Assembly: GCA_036513315.1 (NCBI GenBank)
Contig: DATBZF010000053.1
Span: forward strand, 1-64,000
Direction: 5' to 3'
Length of the DNA: 64,000 bases
Origin: Roseiarcus sp036513315
GTDB taxonomy: Bacteria > Pseudomonadota > Alphaproteobacteria > Rhizobiales > Beijerinckiaceae
Under the pieces are notes generated by a model that saw only the letters and a list, made by a program, of their open reading frames with translations, ran no database searches and was not told the origin of the DNA. This document shows, in pieces, positions 15,362 to 24,204 of this stretch. Each line of letters begins with the position of its first letter. Position 1 is the stretch's first letter. Made by a program: the position numbers and the translations under genes.

Positions 15362-16252
15362 ATGCCGATCCTCACCCATCGCCGCGCCTTCCTCGCCGGC
15401 CTCGCCGCCCTTCTTTCGCCGCTGCCCGCCGGCGCCGCCGATTTCGTCTCCGCCGATAGCGTGAAATCCGCGAGCGAGCGGATCGCCGCGCTGGAGGCGC
15501 GCGCGGGCGGCCGGCTCGGCGTCTTCGTTCTCGATACGGCGAGCGGCCTTTCCATCGCACATCGCAGCGACGAACGTTTCCCGATGTGCAGCACGTTCAA
15601 GCTTCTGACCGCCGCCGCGGTGCTCGCACTGGTCGACGCCGGCAGCGAACGGCTCGACCGCAAGATCCCCTATGGAACCGCGGATCTGCTGGAATATGCA
15701 CCCGTCACGAAAGCGCATGCCGGGGAGGGCGCGATGAGCCTCGGCGATCTTTGCGCGGCGGCGATCGACTGGAGCGACAATACGGCGGCGAACCTGCTGC
15801 TCCAGGTGATCGGCGGGCCGCCGGCGTTCACGCGCTACGTGCGCGCGCTTGGCGATGAATTGACGCGTCTCGATCGGAACGAGCCGACGCTCAACACCGC
15901 CATTGCGGGCGACGAAAGGGATACGACGACGCCGGCGGCGATGGTCGGCGACATGCGCGCGGTGCTGCTCGGCGACAGGCTTTCTCCAGGCTCGCGCCGG
16001 CAGCTTGAGACTTGGCTGATCGGCGACAGGGTCGGCGATAAGAGAATCCGCGCCGGCCTGCCGCCGTCCTGGCGCGTCGGCGACAAGACCGGCACCGGCG
16101 ATAACGGCACGGCCAATGTGATCGCGATCATCCGGCCGCCGGATCGCGCGCCGCTTCTTGCCGCGAGTTACTATACCGGTTCGTCAGGATCGGCTGATGC
16201 GCTCAATGCGGTGCATAAGGAGGTTGGGGGGATTGTCGCGGCGACGTTTTGA
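15362..16252 (+). CDS. bla: Class A beta-lactamase
   Basis: A 296-residue serine beta-lactamase that hydrolyses beta-lactam antibiotics in the periplasm. The signal sequence (HRRAFLAGLAALLSPLPAGA) carries a twin-arginine motif. All class A motifs are present: active-site Ser in CSTFK (about 76-80), SDN in WSDNTAAN (about 138), general-base Glu in RNEPTLN (about 174) and KTG in GDKTGTGDNG. A Cys precedes the active Ser as in KPC/SME carbapenemases, but the partner Cys after KTG is replaced, so the disulfide of those enzymes cannot form. It resembles chromosomal rhizobial or environmental class A enzymes. The start at 15362 gives the expected signal. The resistance spectrum cannot be read from sequence. 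Confidence 0.93.
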   Translation: MPILTHRRAFLAGLAALLSPLPAGAADFVSADSVKSASERIAALEARAGGRLGVFVLDTASGLSIAHRSDERFPMCSTFKLLTAAAVLALVDAGSERLDRKIPYGTADLLEYAPVTKAHAGEGAMSLGDLCAAAIDWSDNTAANLLLQVIGGPPAFTRYVRALGDELTRLDRNEPTLNTAIAGDERDTTTPAAMVGDMRAVLLGDRLSPGSRRQLETWLIGDRVGDKRIRAGLPPSWRVGDKTGTGDNGTANVIAIIRPPDRAPLLAASYYTGSSGSADALNAVHKEVGGIVAATF

Positions 16253-16278
16253 CTAGATGTCGCGTGAGCTCAGAGAAG

Positions 16279-16333
16279 TCGCGCTGCCCCTCATCCGTCA
16301 TGCTCCGCATGACACCTTCTCCCCGCTACGCGG
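16279..16333. repeat. REP-like palindrome, left half, interrupted by the IS4 element
   Basis: GCGCTGCCCCTCATCCGTCA, a GTCATGC-TCC-GCATGAC hairpin and CCTTCTCCCCGC are the same blocks as in the other copies. The palindrome is broken by the IS4 element at 16334. The expected opposite arm, in the form GCGGCGGGAGAAGG, appears just beyond the other end of the IS (17821-17834). Confidence 0.75.
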
Positions 16334-17816
16334 GCTATTCGATGCACACATCTTTTCCTTGAGTTTTTTGACGAACTCCGATTCGCTGCAGGGGCAGATT
16401 CTGGAGCCGATGATGGATTTGAGCGCGGTCGATGTGGAGCGATATGGGGTTGGGGGATTTGGGGACGAGCGGCTCGAAAAAAGGGGGCCTTGTGTCACGC
16501 CTCGCTTGTCGCGCGCCCTGGTTCGTGCGTGCGCGAGATTGCCGGCGGCCGGCGGTGCGCCGAGGTTGGTTTCGGGCGCTTTCTGCGCAATGAGGCCGTG
16601 ACGGTTGCGGGGTTGAGCGCGGCGGCGGCCGAGCGCACTGGATATCGGGCGGCGGGGCGCGACGTTCTGGCGATCCAGGACACCAGCGAGATCGTCCTGG
16701 GGGGCGCCAAGGTTCGCGCCAAGGGCTTTGGGCCTGTCGGCAAGGGCGGCAATCTGGGCGGTGTGCTGCTGCATCCGGTGCTGACGGTCGATGCACGCTC
16801 GGGCGAAGTTCTGGGGCTTGCCGACATAAGTGTGCGCAACCGCGACAAAGGCAAGGTTGGCCCGCGCGCCGACCGCTCCAAGAGCGACAAGGAATCGCGG
16901 CGCTGGCTGGACGGGGCGCGGCGGGCTGGCGAAGTTCTGGCGCGGGCGAGGCGGATTACCGTCGTGTCCGACCGGGAGAGCGACATTTATGAGGATTTCG
17001 CGCGCAAGCCGGACAATGTCGATCTGCTCGTGCGCGCCAATCATAACCGGCGGCTCGAAGAGGGCGATCTGTTGTTCGATTACGCCAACAGCTTGCCGGA
17101 AGGGGAACGGTTCGTCGTCGCTATTCCAGCCTCGCCCGGGCGGGCGCCGCGCAAGGCCACTCTCGCCCTGCGCTTTGGCGCAGTGACAATCTGTCGGCCC
17201 GGCAGCGGCATGCCCGCCGCCGACGCCAAGACGCTGCCAAAGACGATCCGCCTTCATCTGGTCGATATCGTCGAGGTCGCACCGCCCGACGGCGTGGCGT
17301 CGATCCACTGGCGATTGCTGACCACCCATGCGGTCGAAAACATCGGCCAGGCTCGCTTGATGCTGGACTTTTACCGCAAGCGCTGGATCATCGAGGAGTT
17401 TTTCCGCACCCTCAAATCGGCGGGCTTCCAGGTCGAGGCGGCTGAAATTGGCGATCCGGACGCGTTGATGAAGTTCCTCGCTCTTGCCGCCATCGCCGCC
17501 GTCACCGTGACGCAGTTGGTCCGCGCTCGCGACAATCCCCATGGCCAAAGTCTGATCGACGCCTTCGATCAAGGCGATCAGACCCTGATCGAGGCCATCT
17601 GCGCCGATTACGAGGGACCCAATCCGACAAAACGCCAAACCAACCCGCACCCAAAAGGAACAATGGCCTTCGCCACATGGGTCATCGCCCGCCTCGGCGC
17701 CTGGACCGGATACTACGGCAAACCAGGACCACGCGTCCTCAATCGCGGGCTGCAGGAATTTCACGCCATCAAATATGGCGCGAAACTGGCCCGCGGAAAT
17801 GTGTGAATCGAATAGC
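16334..17816 (+). mobile_element. Complete IS4-family insertion sequence (1483 bp)
   Basis: The ends are near-perfect inverted repeats: GCTATTCGATGCACACAT at the left, and the same with one change at the right when read inward. They enclose one transposase reading region. The right 134 bp are repeated at window positions 1-134. The flanks are two arms of a REP-like palindrome, so insertion was close to its centre. No exact direct target repeat is visible next to the ends. Confidence 0.88.
16410..17806 (+). pseudogene. IS4-family (Tn5-like) transposase with a single-base frameshift
   Basis: The N-terminus starts at 16410 (MMDLSAVDVERYGVGGFGDE, then RLEKRG), the DNA-binding domain seen at the start of Tn5-like transposases. 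The frame then changes by one base in the run AAAAAAGGGGG (16477-16487). The remaining ~438 codons continue from CHASLVARPGSC to the stop at 17804. Adding one G would read EKRGALCHASL and restore one ORF, so a one-G deletion is the simplest explanation. The catalytic core has IQDTSE and VVSDRESD (the two Asp) and the Y-R-E-K signature in YRKRWIIEEFFRTLKS. The shifted product could start only from a TTG at 16490. Programmed frameshifting is possible but less likely. Confidence 0.82.
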
Positions 17817-17836
17817 GCTTGCGGCGGGAGAAGGGA

Positions 17837-18982
17837 TCACAACGTCAACGCCGTCCGATCCAGTTCGTCGATCCGCACGCGGCCGATCTGCCCCATCGTA
17901 CGGTCGAGTTCGTCGCGCAAAATGTCGAATGAGCGGCTGGCGCCGGCAAGGCCGCCGGCCGCCACGCCGTAAAGAATTGCGCGGCCGGAGAAGACGAAAT
18001 CGGCGCCGCTCGCCAGCGCCACGACGATATCGGCGCCGCGCCTGACGCCGCCGTCGAGCATCACCGCGATCTTGCCCTCCACCGCCGCCTTGATCGCCGG
18101 CAAGGTCGCGAGCGGCGTCGGCGCACGGTCGAACTGGCGCCCGCCATGGTTGGAGACGATGATCCCGTCGCAGCCCGCCGCCATCGCCCGCCCCGCGTCG
18201 TCAGGATGCTGCACGCCCTTGATGACGAGCTTGCCTTTCCACAGAGCGCGATAGACGTCGAGATCGGCCCAGGTGTGGACGGGATAAAACTGCGAGGTCA
18301 TGAAGGCGGCGACCTCCCCGCCGGTTGCGTCCTTGCCCGCATAAGCGGCCCAGGCGCCCATTTTCGGCATGCCGCCCTGGCGCAGCCAGTCGAGCGTCCA
18401 GCCGGGATGCAGCGCGGCGTCGAGGATCTTTTCCGCATCGAGCCGTAGCGGCAGCCCAAAACCGTTGCGAATGTCGCGCTCGCGCTTGGCCGCGATCGGC
18501 AGATCGACGGTGACGACCAGCGTCTCGACACCGGCTGCGGCGGCTCTCGCAATGAAATCGCGCGTGATCTCGGCGTCGCGCGCCGGATAGATCTGCACCC
18601 AGACGGCGCCAGGTGCGGCGGCGGCGGCCTCCTCGATCGTCGCGTTGGTCGCGCCAGACAGGATGAAGGGCGCGCCGGCCGCCTTGGCCGCCTGCGCCAT
18701 CGCAATATCGGCGCCGGGTCGGAACAGGCCGGCATTGCCCATCGGCGCGACGCCGAACGGCAGGGCATAATCGCGACCGAACAGACTTTTGGCCACGCTG
18801 CGCCGGGAAATGTCGACGAGATAGCGCGGCATCAGGCGCGCGGCGGAGAATTGCGCCACACTCTGCTCGAGCGCCGTCTCGTCGCCGGCCCCGCCGTCGA
18901 TCCAGTCAAACAATACGCGCGGCAGACGACGCTTGGCCGCCAACCTGAGGTCGGCAATATTGACGGCGCTCGCAACGCTCAT
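17837..18982 (-). CDS. FMN-dependent alpha-hydroxy-acid oxidase/dehydrogenase
   Basis: A 381-residue flavoprotein of the L-lactate dehydrogenase (LldD)/glycolate oxidase family, which oxidises 2-hydroxy acids to 2-keto acids with FMN. The family active-site motif is SNHGGRQFDRAPT (about 279-291), with catalytic His and substrate Arg. LPFGVAPMG near 75 contacts FMN, and the phosphate-binding region LDGGVRRGADIVVALASGA is complete near 310. KGVQHPDDA supplies the FMN-binding Lys. It starts 13 bp after alaS on the same strand, so probably shares its transcript. Lactate, glycolate and mandelate are all possible substrates. Confidence 0.9.
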   Translation of the reverse strand: MSVASAVNIADLRLAAKRRLPRVLFDWIDGGAGDETALEQSVAQFSAARLMPRYLVDISRRSVAKSLFGRDYALPFGVAPMGNAGLFRPGADIAMAQAAKAAGAPFILSGATNATIEEAAAAAPGAVWVQIYPARDAEITRDFIARAAAAGVETLVVTVDLPIAAKRERDIRNGFGLPLRLDAEKILDAALHPGWTLDWLRQGGMPKMGAWAAYAGKDATGGEVAAFMTSQFYPVHTWADLDVYRALWKGKLVIKGVQHPDDAGRAMAAGCDGIIVSNHGGRQFDRAPTPLATLPAIKAAVEGKIAVMLDGGVRRGADIVVALASGADFVFSGRAILYGVAAGGLAGASRSFDILRDELDRTMGQIGRVRIDELDRTALTL

Positions 18983-18995
18983 GCCCGGCTACCGT

Positions 18996-21665
18996 TCAAG
19001 CCGCTTCGGCGCGCAGCGCCTCTTCGATCGCCGCCAGCGCGGCTTCAGCCTTGGCGCCGTCGGGGCCGCCCGCCTGCGCCATATCCGGTCGGCCGCCGCC
19101 GCCCTTGCCGCCAAGCGTCGCCGAGGCGATGCGCACGAGATCGACCGCGCTGTGGCGCGCAACGAGATCGGGGGTCACCGCGACGACGACGCTCGCCTTG
19201 CCGTCTTCGCTGAGCGCGACGATGGCGACAATTCCCGAGCCGATGCTCTGCTTGGCCTCGTCGGCCATGGATTTCAAATCCTTCATCTCGACGCCGCTGA
19301 CGGCGCGCGCGTAGAGCTTGACGCCGTCGACCTCACGCACGGCCGCCCCGCTCGCAGCCCCGCCGCCGCCCATCGCAAGTTTGCGGCGGGCTTCGCTCAA
19401 CTCGCGCTGAAGCTTGCCGCGCTCCTCGATCAGCGCGGCGAGGCGTTCGCCGGCTTCCGAGACCGGCGCGCGCAAATCTGCGGCGATTTTTGCAAGCGCA
19501 TGCGCTTCCTCGTTGAGCCCTTTGCGCGCCACGTCGCGCGTGCGCGCCTCAATGCGGCGCACGCCGGCTGCAACCGCGCTCTCGCCGGTGATCGAGACGA
19601 GCCCGATGTCGCCGGTGCGCGCGACATGGGTGCCGCCGCATAGTTCGACCGAATAGGGGCGCGAACCATTGTCGCCGCCCTCGATCGTCCCCATCGACAC
19701 CACGCGCACTTCATCGCCATATTTCTCGCCGAACAGAGCGCGGGCGCCAGAGGCGCGCGCTTCGTCGACTCCCATCAGGCGTGTGATCACCGGCTCGTTC
19801 TGCAGGATGACGCTGTTGGCGATGTCCTCGACCTGCGAAAGCTCGGCCGCCGTCACGGGCTTTGGATGCGCGATGTCGAAACGCAGCCGGTCGGGAGAAA
19901 CCAGCGAGCCCTTCTGCGCAACGTGATCGCCGAGGACTATGCGCAAGGCCTCGTGCAGCAAATGCGTCGCTGAATGATTGGCGCGAATGGCGAGACGGCG
20001 CGCATGATCGACGGCAAGCTCCAGCGCCATGCCCTTTTTCAACACGCCTTCTTCGACGATGACGTCATGAACGAAGAGGTCGCCGAGCTTCTTTCGGGTG
20101 TCGACGACTTTGGCGCGGAGCCCGGCGCCGACGATCGTCCCGGTATCGCCAACCTGGCCGCCGGACTCGCCGTAGAAAGGCGTCTGGTTGAGGATCAGCG
20201 CGCCCTTTTCACCGGCGTTCAGCCCTTCGACTTCGGCGCCGTCCTTGAGAATGGCGAGCGCGATGCCTTCCGCCGTCTCTGTCTCGTAGCCAAGGAATTC
20301 GGTCGCGCCGAGGCGCTCCTTGAGGCCGAACCAGATCGTCTCGGTCGCCGCCTCGCCTGAGCCGGACCAAGCCTTTCGCGCCTCAGCCCGCTGGCGCTCC
20401 ATCGCCGAGGCGAAGCCGTCGGTGTCGACGCCGAGGCCGCGCGCGCGCAAGGCGTCCTGCGTCAGATCGAGCGGAAAGCCGAACGTGTCATAGAGTTTGA
20501 ACGCGACTTCGCCGGGCAGTTTAGCGCCTTCGCCGAGATGGCGCGTCTCGTCCTCGAGAATAGCGAGCCCCCGCGCCAGTGTCGCGCGAAACCGCGTCTC
20601 TTCGAGCTTCAACGTCTCGGCGATCAGGCCTTCCGCGCGCACGAGCTCGGGATAGGCCTGGCCCATTTCGCGCACCAGCGCCGGAACGAGGCGCCACATC
20701 AACGGATCGCGTGCGCCAATGAGCTGGGCGTGGCGCATGGCGCGGCGCATGATGCGGCGCAGGACATAGCCGCGCCCCTCATTGGACGGCAGCACGCCGT
20801 CAGCGACGAGGAAAGAGGAAGCGCGCAAATGGTCGGCGATTACGCGGTGCGAAATCTTGTGCGGGCCGTCGGCGTCGACGCCTGAGGCGTCGGCGCTGGC
20901 GCGGATCAGCGCGCGCATCAGGTCGATGTCATAATTGTCGTGCACGCCCTGCATCACTGCGGCGATGCGCTCGAGGCCCATGCCGGTGTCGATCGACGGG
21001 CGCGGCAGATTGATGCGCTCGCCGCCCGGCAGCGTCTCGTATTGCATGAACACGAGATTCCAGATTTCGATGAAACGATCGCCGTCGGCGTCGGCCGAAC
21101 CGGGCGGCCCGCCCGGAATATGATCGCCGTGATCGTAGAAGATTTCCGAACAGGGCCCGCACGGCCCGGTGTCGCCCATCGCCCAGAAATTATCGGAAGT
21201 GGCGATACGGATAATTCGTGATTCCGGCAGGCCGGCGACGCGCTTCCACAAATCGAAAGCCTCGTCGTCGTCGTAGTAGACCGTCACCGTCAGGCGGTCC
21301 CTGGACAGGCCGAATTCTTTGGTAATCAGGTTCCAGGCAAGTTCGATCGCCAAGGGTTTGAAATAATCGCCGAACGAAAAATTGCCGAGCATTTCGAAGA
21401 ACGTGTGGTGGCGCGCGGTATAGCCGACATTGTCGAGGTCGTTGTGCTTGCCGCCCGCCCGCACGCATTTCTGCGAGGTCGTCGCGCGCCGATAGGGGCG
21501 CTTCTCGACGCCGGTGAAGACGTTCTTGAACTGCACCATGCCGGCGTTGGTGAACATCAGCGTCGGATCGTTGCGCGGGACGAGCGAACTCGACGGCACG
21601 ATCTCGTGGCTGTGCTTGTTGAAAAAGCCGGTGAAGCTCGATCTGATCTCGTTGACGCCGCTCAT
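18996..21665 (-). CDS. alaS: Alanine-tRNA ligase
   Basis: An 889-residue AlaRS charging tRNA-Ala. The class II catalytic core occupies the first ~450 residues: motif 1 region around MFTNAGMVQFKNVFTG, motif 2 around RRATTSQKCVRAGGKHNDL, and motif 3 around GMGLERIAAV. The editing domain has the zinc-site HSATHLLHEALR (about 575) and CGGTHVARTGDIG (about 680). The C-terminal C-Ala/oligomerisation part includes the glycine-rich GGKGGGGRPDMAQAGG loop near 860. Length is normal. The start ATG at 21665 (MSGVNEIRSSFTGFF) fits the family exactly. The alpha-hydroxy-acid oxidase follows closely. Confidence 0.98.
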   Translation of the reverse strand: MSGVNEIRSSFTGFFNKHSHEIVPSSSLVPRNDPTLMFTNAGMVQFKNVFTGVEKRPYRRATTSQKCVRAGGKHNDLDNVGYTARHHTFFEMLGNFSFGDYFKPLAIELAWNLITKEFGLSRDRLTVTVYYDDDEAFDLWKRVAGLPESRIIRIATSDNFWAMGDTGPCGPCSEIFYDHGDHIPGGPPGSADADGDRFIEIWNLVFMQYETLPGGERINLPRPSIDTGMGLERIAAVMQGVHDNYDIDLMRALIRASADASGVDADGPHKISHRVIADHLRASSFLVADGVLPSNEGRGYVLRRIMRRAMRHAQLIGARDPLMWRLVPALVREMGQAYPELVRAEGLIAETLKLEETRFRATLARGLAILEDETRHLGEGAKLPGEVAFKLYDTFGFPLDLTQDALRARGLGVDTDGFASAMERQRAEARKAWSGSGEAATETIWFGLKERLGATEFLGYETETAEGIALAILKDGAEVEGLNAGEKGALILNQTPFYGESGGQVGDTGTIVGAGLRAKVVDTRKKLGDLFVHDVIVEEGVLKKGMALELAVDHARRLAIRANHSATHLLHEALRIVLGDHVAQKGSLVSPDRLRFDIAHPKPVTAAELSQVEDIANSVILQNEPVITRLMGVDEARASGARALFGEKYGDEVRVVSMGTIEGGDNGSRPYSVELCGGTHVARTGDIGLVSITGESAVAAGVRRIEARTRDVARKGLNEEAHALAKIAADLRAPVSEAGERLAALIEERGKLQRELSEARRKLAMGGGGAASGAAVREVDGVKLYARAVSGVEMKDLKSMADEAKQSIGSGIVAIVALSEDGKASVVVAVTPDLVARHSAVDLVRIASATLGGKGGGGRPDMAQAGGPDGAKAEAALAAIEEALRAEAA

Positions 21666-21726
21666 GAACCCTCGCCTTGAATCTTACTTTTCTTCTACAG
21701 CATGAATCGGCGAAAATGGAAGCGGC

Positions 21727-21915
21727 GCAAATCCCTTCTCCCGCAAAGTGAGAGAAGGTGGCCCGACGAAGTCGGGTCGCCGACGAATGCTTCGCAATCG
21801 CCCTTGGATGAGGGCCTGTCGGCGTGATGGCGCGAAAAAGGCCGGCGCGCTCGGTCGCATCCAGGGCGACCGCCCTCATCCGTCACGCTCCCACTTCGCG
21901 GGAGAAGGGGAGAAG
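21727..21915. repeat. Cluster of diverged REP-like palindromes upstream of alaS
   Basis: The 258-bp gap between alaS and the ferredoxin reductase gene holds several hairpins: CCTTCTC...GAGAAGG, CCCGAC-GAA-GTCGGG, and an outer pair GGATGAGGGC (21806-21815)/GCCCTCATCC (21872-21881). It ends with a CCCTCATCCGTC block followed by GGGAGAAGG. These are diverged or compound versions of the REP element. No gene is present here. Confidence 0.65.
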
Positions 21916-21923
21916 CCGGCGCC

Positions 21924-22961
21924 TCAATTCACGCCGAGCTTCTTCTGCAGGCTGGTTGACGACGTCGTATATTGAAACAGCAGTTTCTTGTCGGGATAAA
22001 CGTAGCGGAACGCCTTCTGGGCGGCGAGGGCCGCCTCGTGGAAGCCCGACAGGATCAGCTTCAACTTGCCGGGATAGGCGTTGATGTCGCCGATCGCGAA
22101 GATTCCCGGCACGTTGGTCTCGAATTTCTCGGTATCGACCGGCACCAGGTTTTCGTGGAGGTTGAGGCCCCATTCGGCGATCGGCCCGAGCTTCATCGTC
22201 AGGCCGAAGAACGGCAGCAGCGCGTCGCAGGCGATGTCGAAAACGGCGCCGTCCTCGCCGCGCACGGTCGCAGCCTGCAACTGGCCGCCCTCGCCTTTCA
22301 GCGCGGTCGCCTGCCCGAGCACGAAATCCATCTTCTTTTCCGCGACCAGTTCGCGCATCGCATTGACCGAGTGGGGCGCGGCGCGGAACGCGTCGCGCCG
22401 GTGCATCAGCGTGATCCGCTCGGCGACCGGATGCAGGTTGAGCACCCAATCCAGCGCCGAATCGCCGCCGCCGACGATCAGCACGCGCTTGCCGCGGAAA
22501 TGCTCGATTCTGCGCACGGCGTAGAAAACGCTTTTGCCCTCGAAATCGTCGATGCCGGCGATCGGCGGCTTTTTGGGCTGGAACGAACCGCCGCCGGCGG
22601 CGATGATGACGACCTTGGCTTCAAAGATCTTGTCACCGTCGGTCTTGATCCGGAAGGCGGGATGTTCAGGCGTTCCCAACACTTCCAGGCTCTCGACCAT
22701 TTCATTCAGGTGGAACGTCGGGTGGAACGGCTGGATCTGCAGGGTCAGGTTTTCGACCAGCCCCAGTCCAGTGACCACTGGAAAGCCCGGAATGTCATAG
22801 ATCGGCTTTTCTGGATAGAGTTCCGCGCATTGGCCGCCGGTTTTCGGCAGGATGTCGATCAGATGAGCCTTGATGTCGAGCAGGCCGAGCTCGAACACGG
22901 CGAACAGGCCAATCGGACCCGCGCCGACAATAACGACATCGGTCTTTATGGTCTCGCTCAT
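21924..22961 (-). CDS. Ferredoxin/flavodoxin-NADP reductase, thioredoxin-reductase-like
   Basis: A 345-residue FAD/NAD(P) flavoprotein of the thioredoxin-reductase-like ferredoxin-NADP reductase family. FAD binding is shown by VGAGPIGLFAVFELG at 11-25. NAD(P) binding is shown by LIVGGGDSALDW near 159, and the second FAD contact by IFAIGDINAYPGK near 290. The CxxC of true thioredoxin reductases is absent, as expected. The gene starts 3 bp after the stop of a 2Fe-2S ferredoxin gene, so it most likely reduces, or is reduced by, that ferredoxin. The C-terminal extension ending TSSTSLQKKLGVN stacks on FAD in known members. Confidence 0.92.
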   Translation of the reverse strand: MSETIKTDVVIVGAGPIGLFAVFELGLLDIKAHLIDILPKTGGQCAELYPEKPIYDIPGFPVVTGLGLVENLTLQIQPFHPTFHLNEMVESLEVLGTPEHPAFRIKTDGDKIFEAKVVIIAAGGGSFQPKKPPIAGIDDFEGKSVFYAVRRIEHFRGKRVLIVGGGDSALDWVLNLHPVAERITLMHRRDAFRAAPHSVNAMRELVAEKKMDFVLGQATALKGEGGQLQAATVRGEDGAVFDIACDALLPFFGLTMKLGPIAEWGLNLHENLVPVDTEKFETNVPGIFAIGDINAYPGKLKLILSGFHEAALAAQKAFRYVYPDKKLLFQYTTSSTSLQKKLGVN

Positions 22962-22964
22962 GGC

Positions 22965-23285
22965 TCAACCCTGCTTGCCGGGAGTGGTCACCTTGAGGCC
23001 GTCCAGCGCCGGCGACACTTTGATCTGGCAGGACAGGCGCGAGGTGGGGCGCACTTCAAAGGCGAAATCGAGCATATCCTCTTCCATTTGCGACGGTTTG
23101 CCGACGATTTCGCTCCACTCGTCCGCGACATAGACATGACAGGTGGCGCAGGCGCAGGCGCCGCCGCATTCCGCATCAATGCCGGGAATACTGTTGCGCA
23201 GCGCCGTCTCCATCACCGTCGATCCTTCCTGCGCTTCGACCGTTCTCGAGGTCCCTTGCGAATCCGTATAGGTGATGTGGATCAT
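22965..23285 (-). CDS. 2Fe-2S ferredoxin (adrenodoxin/FdxB type)
   Basis: A 106-residue plant/vertebrate-type 2Fe-2S ferredoxin. Cluster ligands follow C-x5-C-x2-C in AECGGACACATCHVYV (about 40-49), with the fourth Cys in SRLSCQIKV near 86. The DEWSEIVG and EEDMLDFAFEVRPTSRLSCQI text is typical of the adrenodoxin-like electron carriers used in Fe-S assembly or with P450s. The ATG at 23285 (MIHITYTDSQG) was chosen because it begins the fold directly; a longer frame to 23345 adds 20 basic residues unlike the family. It is co-transcribed with the adjacent flavoprotein reductase. Confidence 0.93.
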   Translation of the reverse strand: MIHITYTDSQGTSRTVEAQEGSTVMETALRNSIPGIDAECGGACACATCHVYVADEWSEIVGKPSQMEEDMLDFAFEVRPTSRLSCQIKVSPALDGLKVTTPGKQG

Positions 23286-23474
23286 GGAGCGAACTTCTTC
23301 CTGTCTTGCGGCAGATCGACCGCCGGCGCGGCGAGCGAGAAACATCCGGGCGCGCCTTCATAAAGGCTCGCGCGGCGCAGCGAAAGGCTGAAAATCACAC
23401 CGAACTTTGCCTATTCCCGCCGCACGGCGCGCCCGACGCCGGCGTCGGTTCCGCCCTCGGATCGGCAGGCGCCG

Positions 23475-23918
23475 CTATTGGCCGATGAGTTGAGCGATCG
23501 TCGCCCTGGCCTCAGCCACCGCGGCGGCAAGCGCTTCCAGCGCCCCGGACGCGGCGGACCCGCACGCCGTCGTCGCGCAGCGCGCCTCATAGATTTGCGC
23601 CAGCCGGGCCACCCGGCCGGCGCCGACGGCGAGCGCCGAGCCCCTCAGCATATGGGCGAGATCGCCGCGGACCTTGTCGTCGCCGCCGCCCGCTTCGCGC
23701 AATTGGGCGACGATTCGCGCCGATTGGCGGTCGAATAAGTCGAGAAGCTCCACCTCAAGGGCCTGGTCGCTGAGCGTCTGACGGGAGAGATGCACGAGAT
23801 CGATGACCGGCTCATGCTCTTGCCCCTGCCCGCCGAACGCCTCGCCGCCTCCGGTAAATCCTTGCTCGTCGGCCGGATATTCTCTTGATTTGGAAGGGCT
23901 TGCAGCGATCGCGCTCAT
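23475..23918 (-). CDS. Hpt (histidine phosphotransfer) domain protein
   Basis: A 147-residue protein with a disordered N-terminus (residues 1-40) followed by a single Hpt four-helix domain. The phospho-accepting His is in AHMLRGSALAVGA near residue 88, in the usual H-x-x-x/L-x-G-S context. Such proteins relay phosphate between a hybrid histidine kinase and a receiver. A hybrid kinase is encoded far away at 60015-61841, but no direct link is shown. It is followed by the ferredoxin gene after 190 bp. Confidence 0.8.
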   Translation of the reverse strand: MSAIAASPSKSREYPADEQGFTGGGEAFGGQGQEHEPVIDLVHLSRQTLSDQALEVELLDLFDRQSARIVAQLREAGGGDDKVRGDLAHMLRGSALAVGAGRVARLAQIYEARCATTACGSAASGALEALAAAVAEARATIAQLIGQ

Positions 23919-24204
23919 GGGACGGCTTTCTTGAATGTCGTCGAAACGTCATTTTCCCGTGCGTTGGGCAAACGAAGTCTTTATGGAGCGCCCATGGGGT
24001 CTGATGGTCGTCGTTTAGGGTAACTGAACCGTTAACGACGTTTTGAGGATGAGAATCCTCATATGTTTCAATCTCGCTGCGCGACCTGTAGGATGAGGTT
24101 GGTTAATAGGTCGTCGCCGACCCCTCGGAGGCCCTGGAGGGATCGGCGGCTTGTCGGCGGCGCGTCAGGCGGCCCGTCGGGCTTAATATGGTGAGGCGGA
24201 CACA

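Noticed and set aside
16325..17825. Target-site duplication around the IS4 element
   Set aside because: GCTACGCGG on the left and GCTTGCGGC on the right are similar only because both are palindrome arms; they are not an exact direct repeat.
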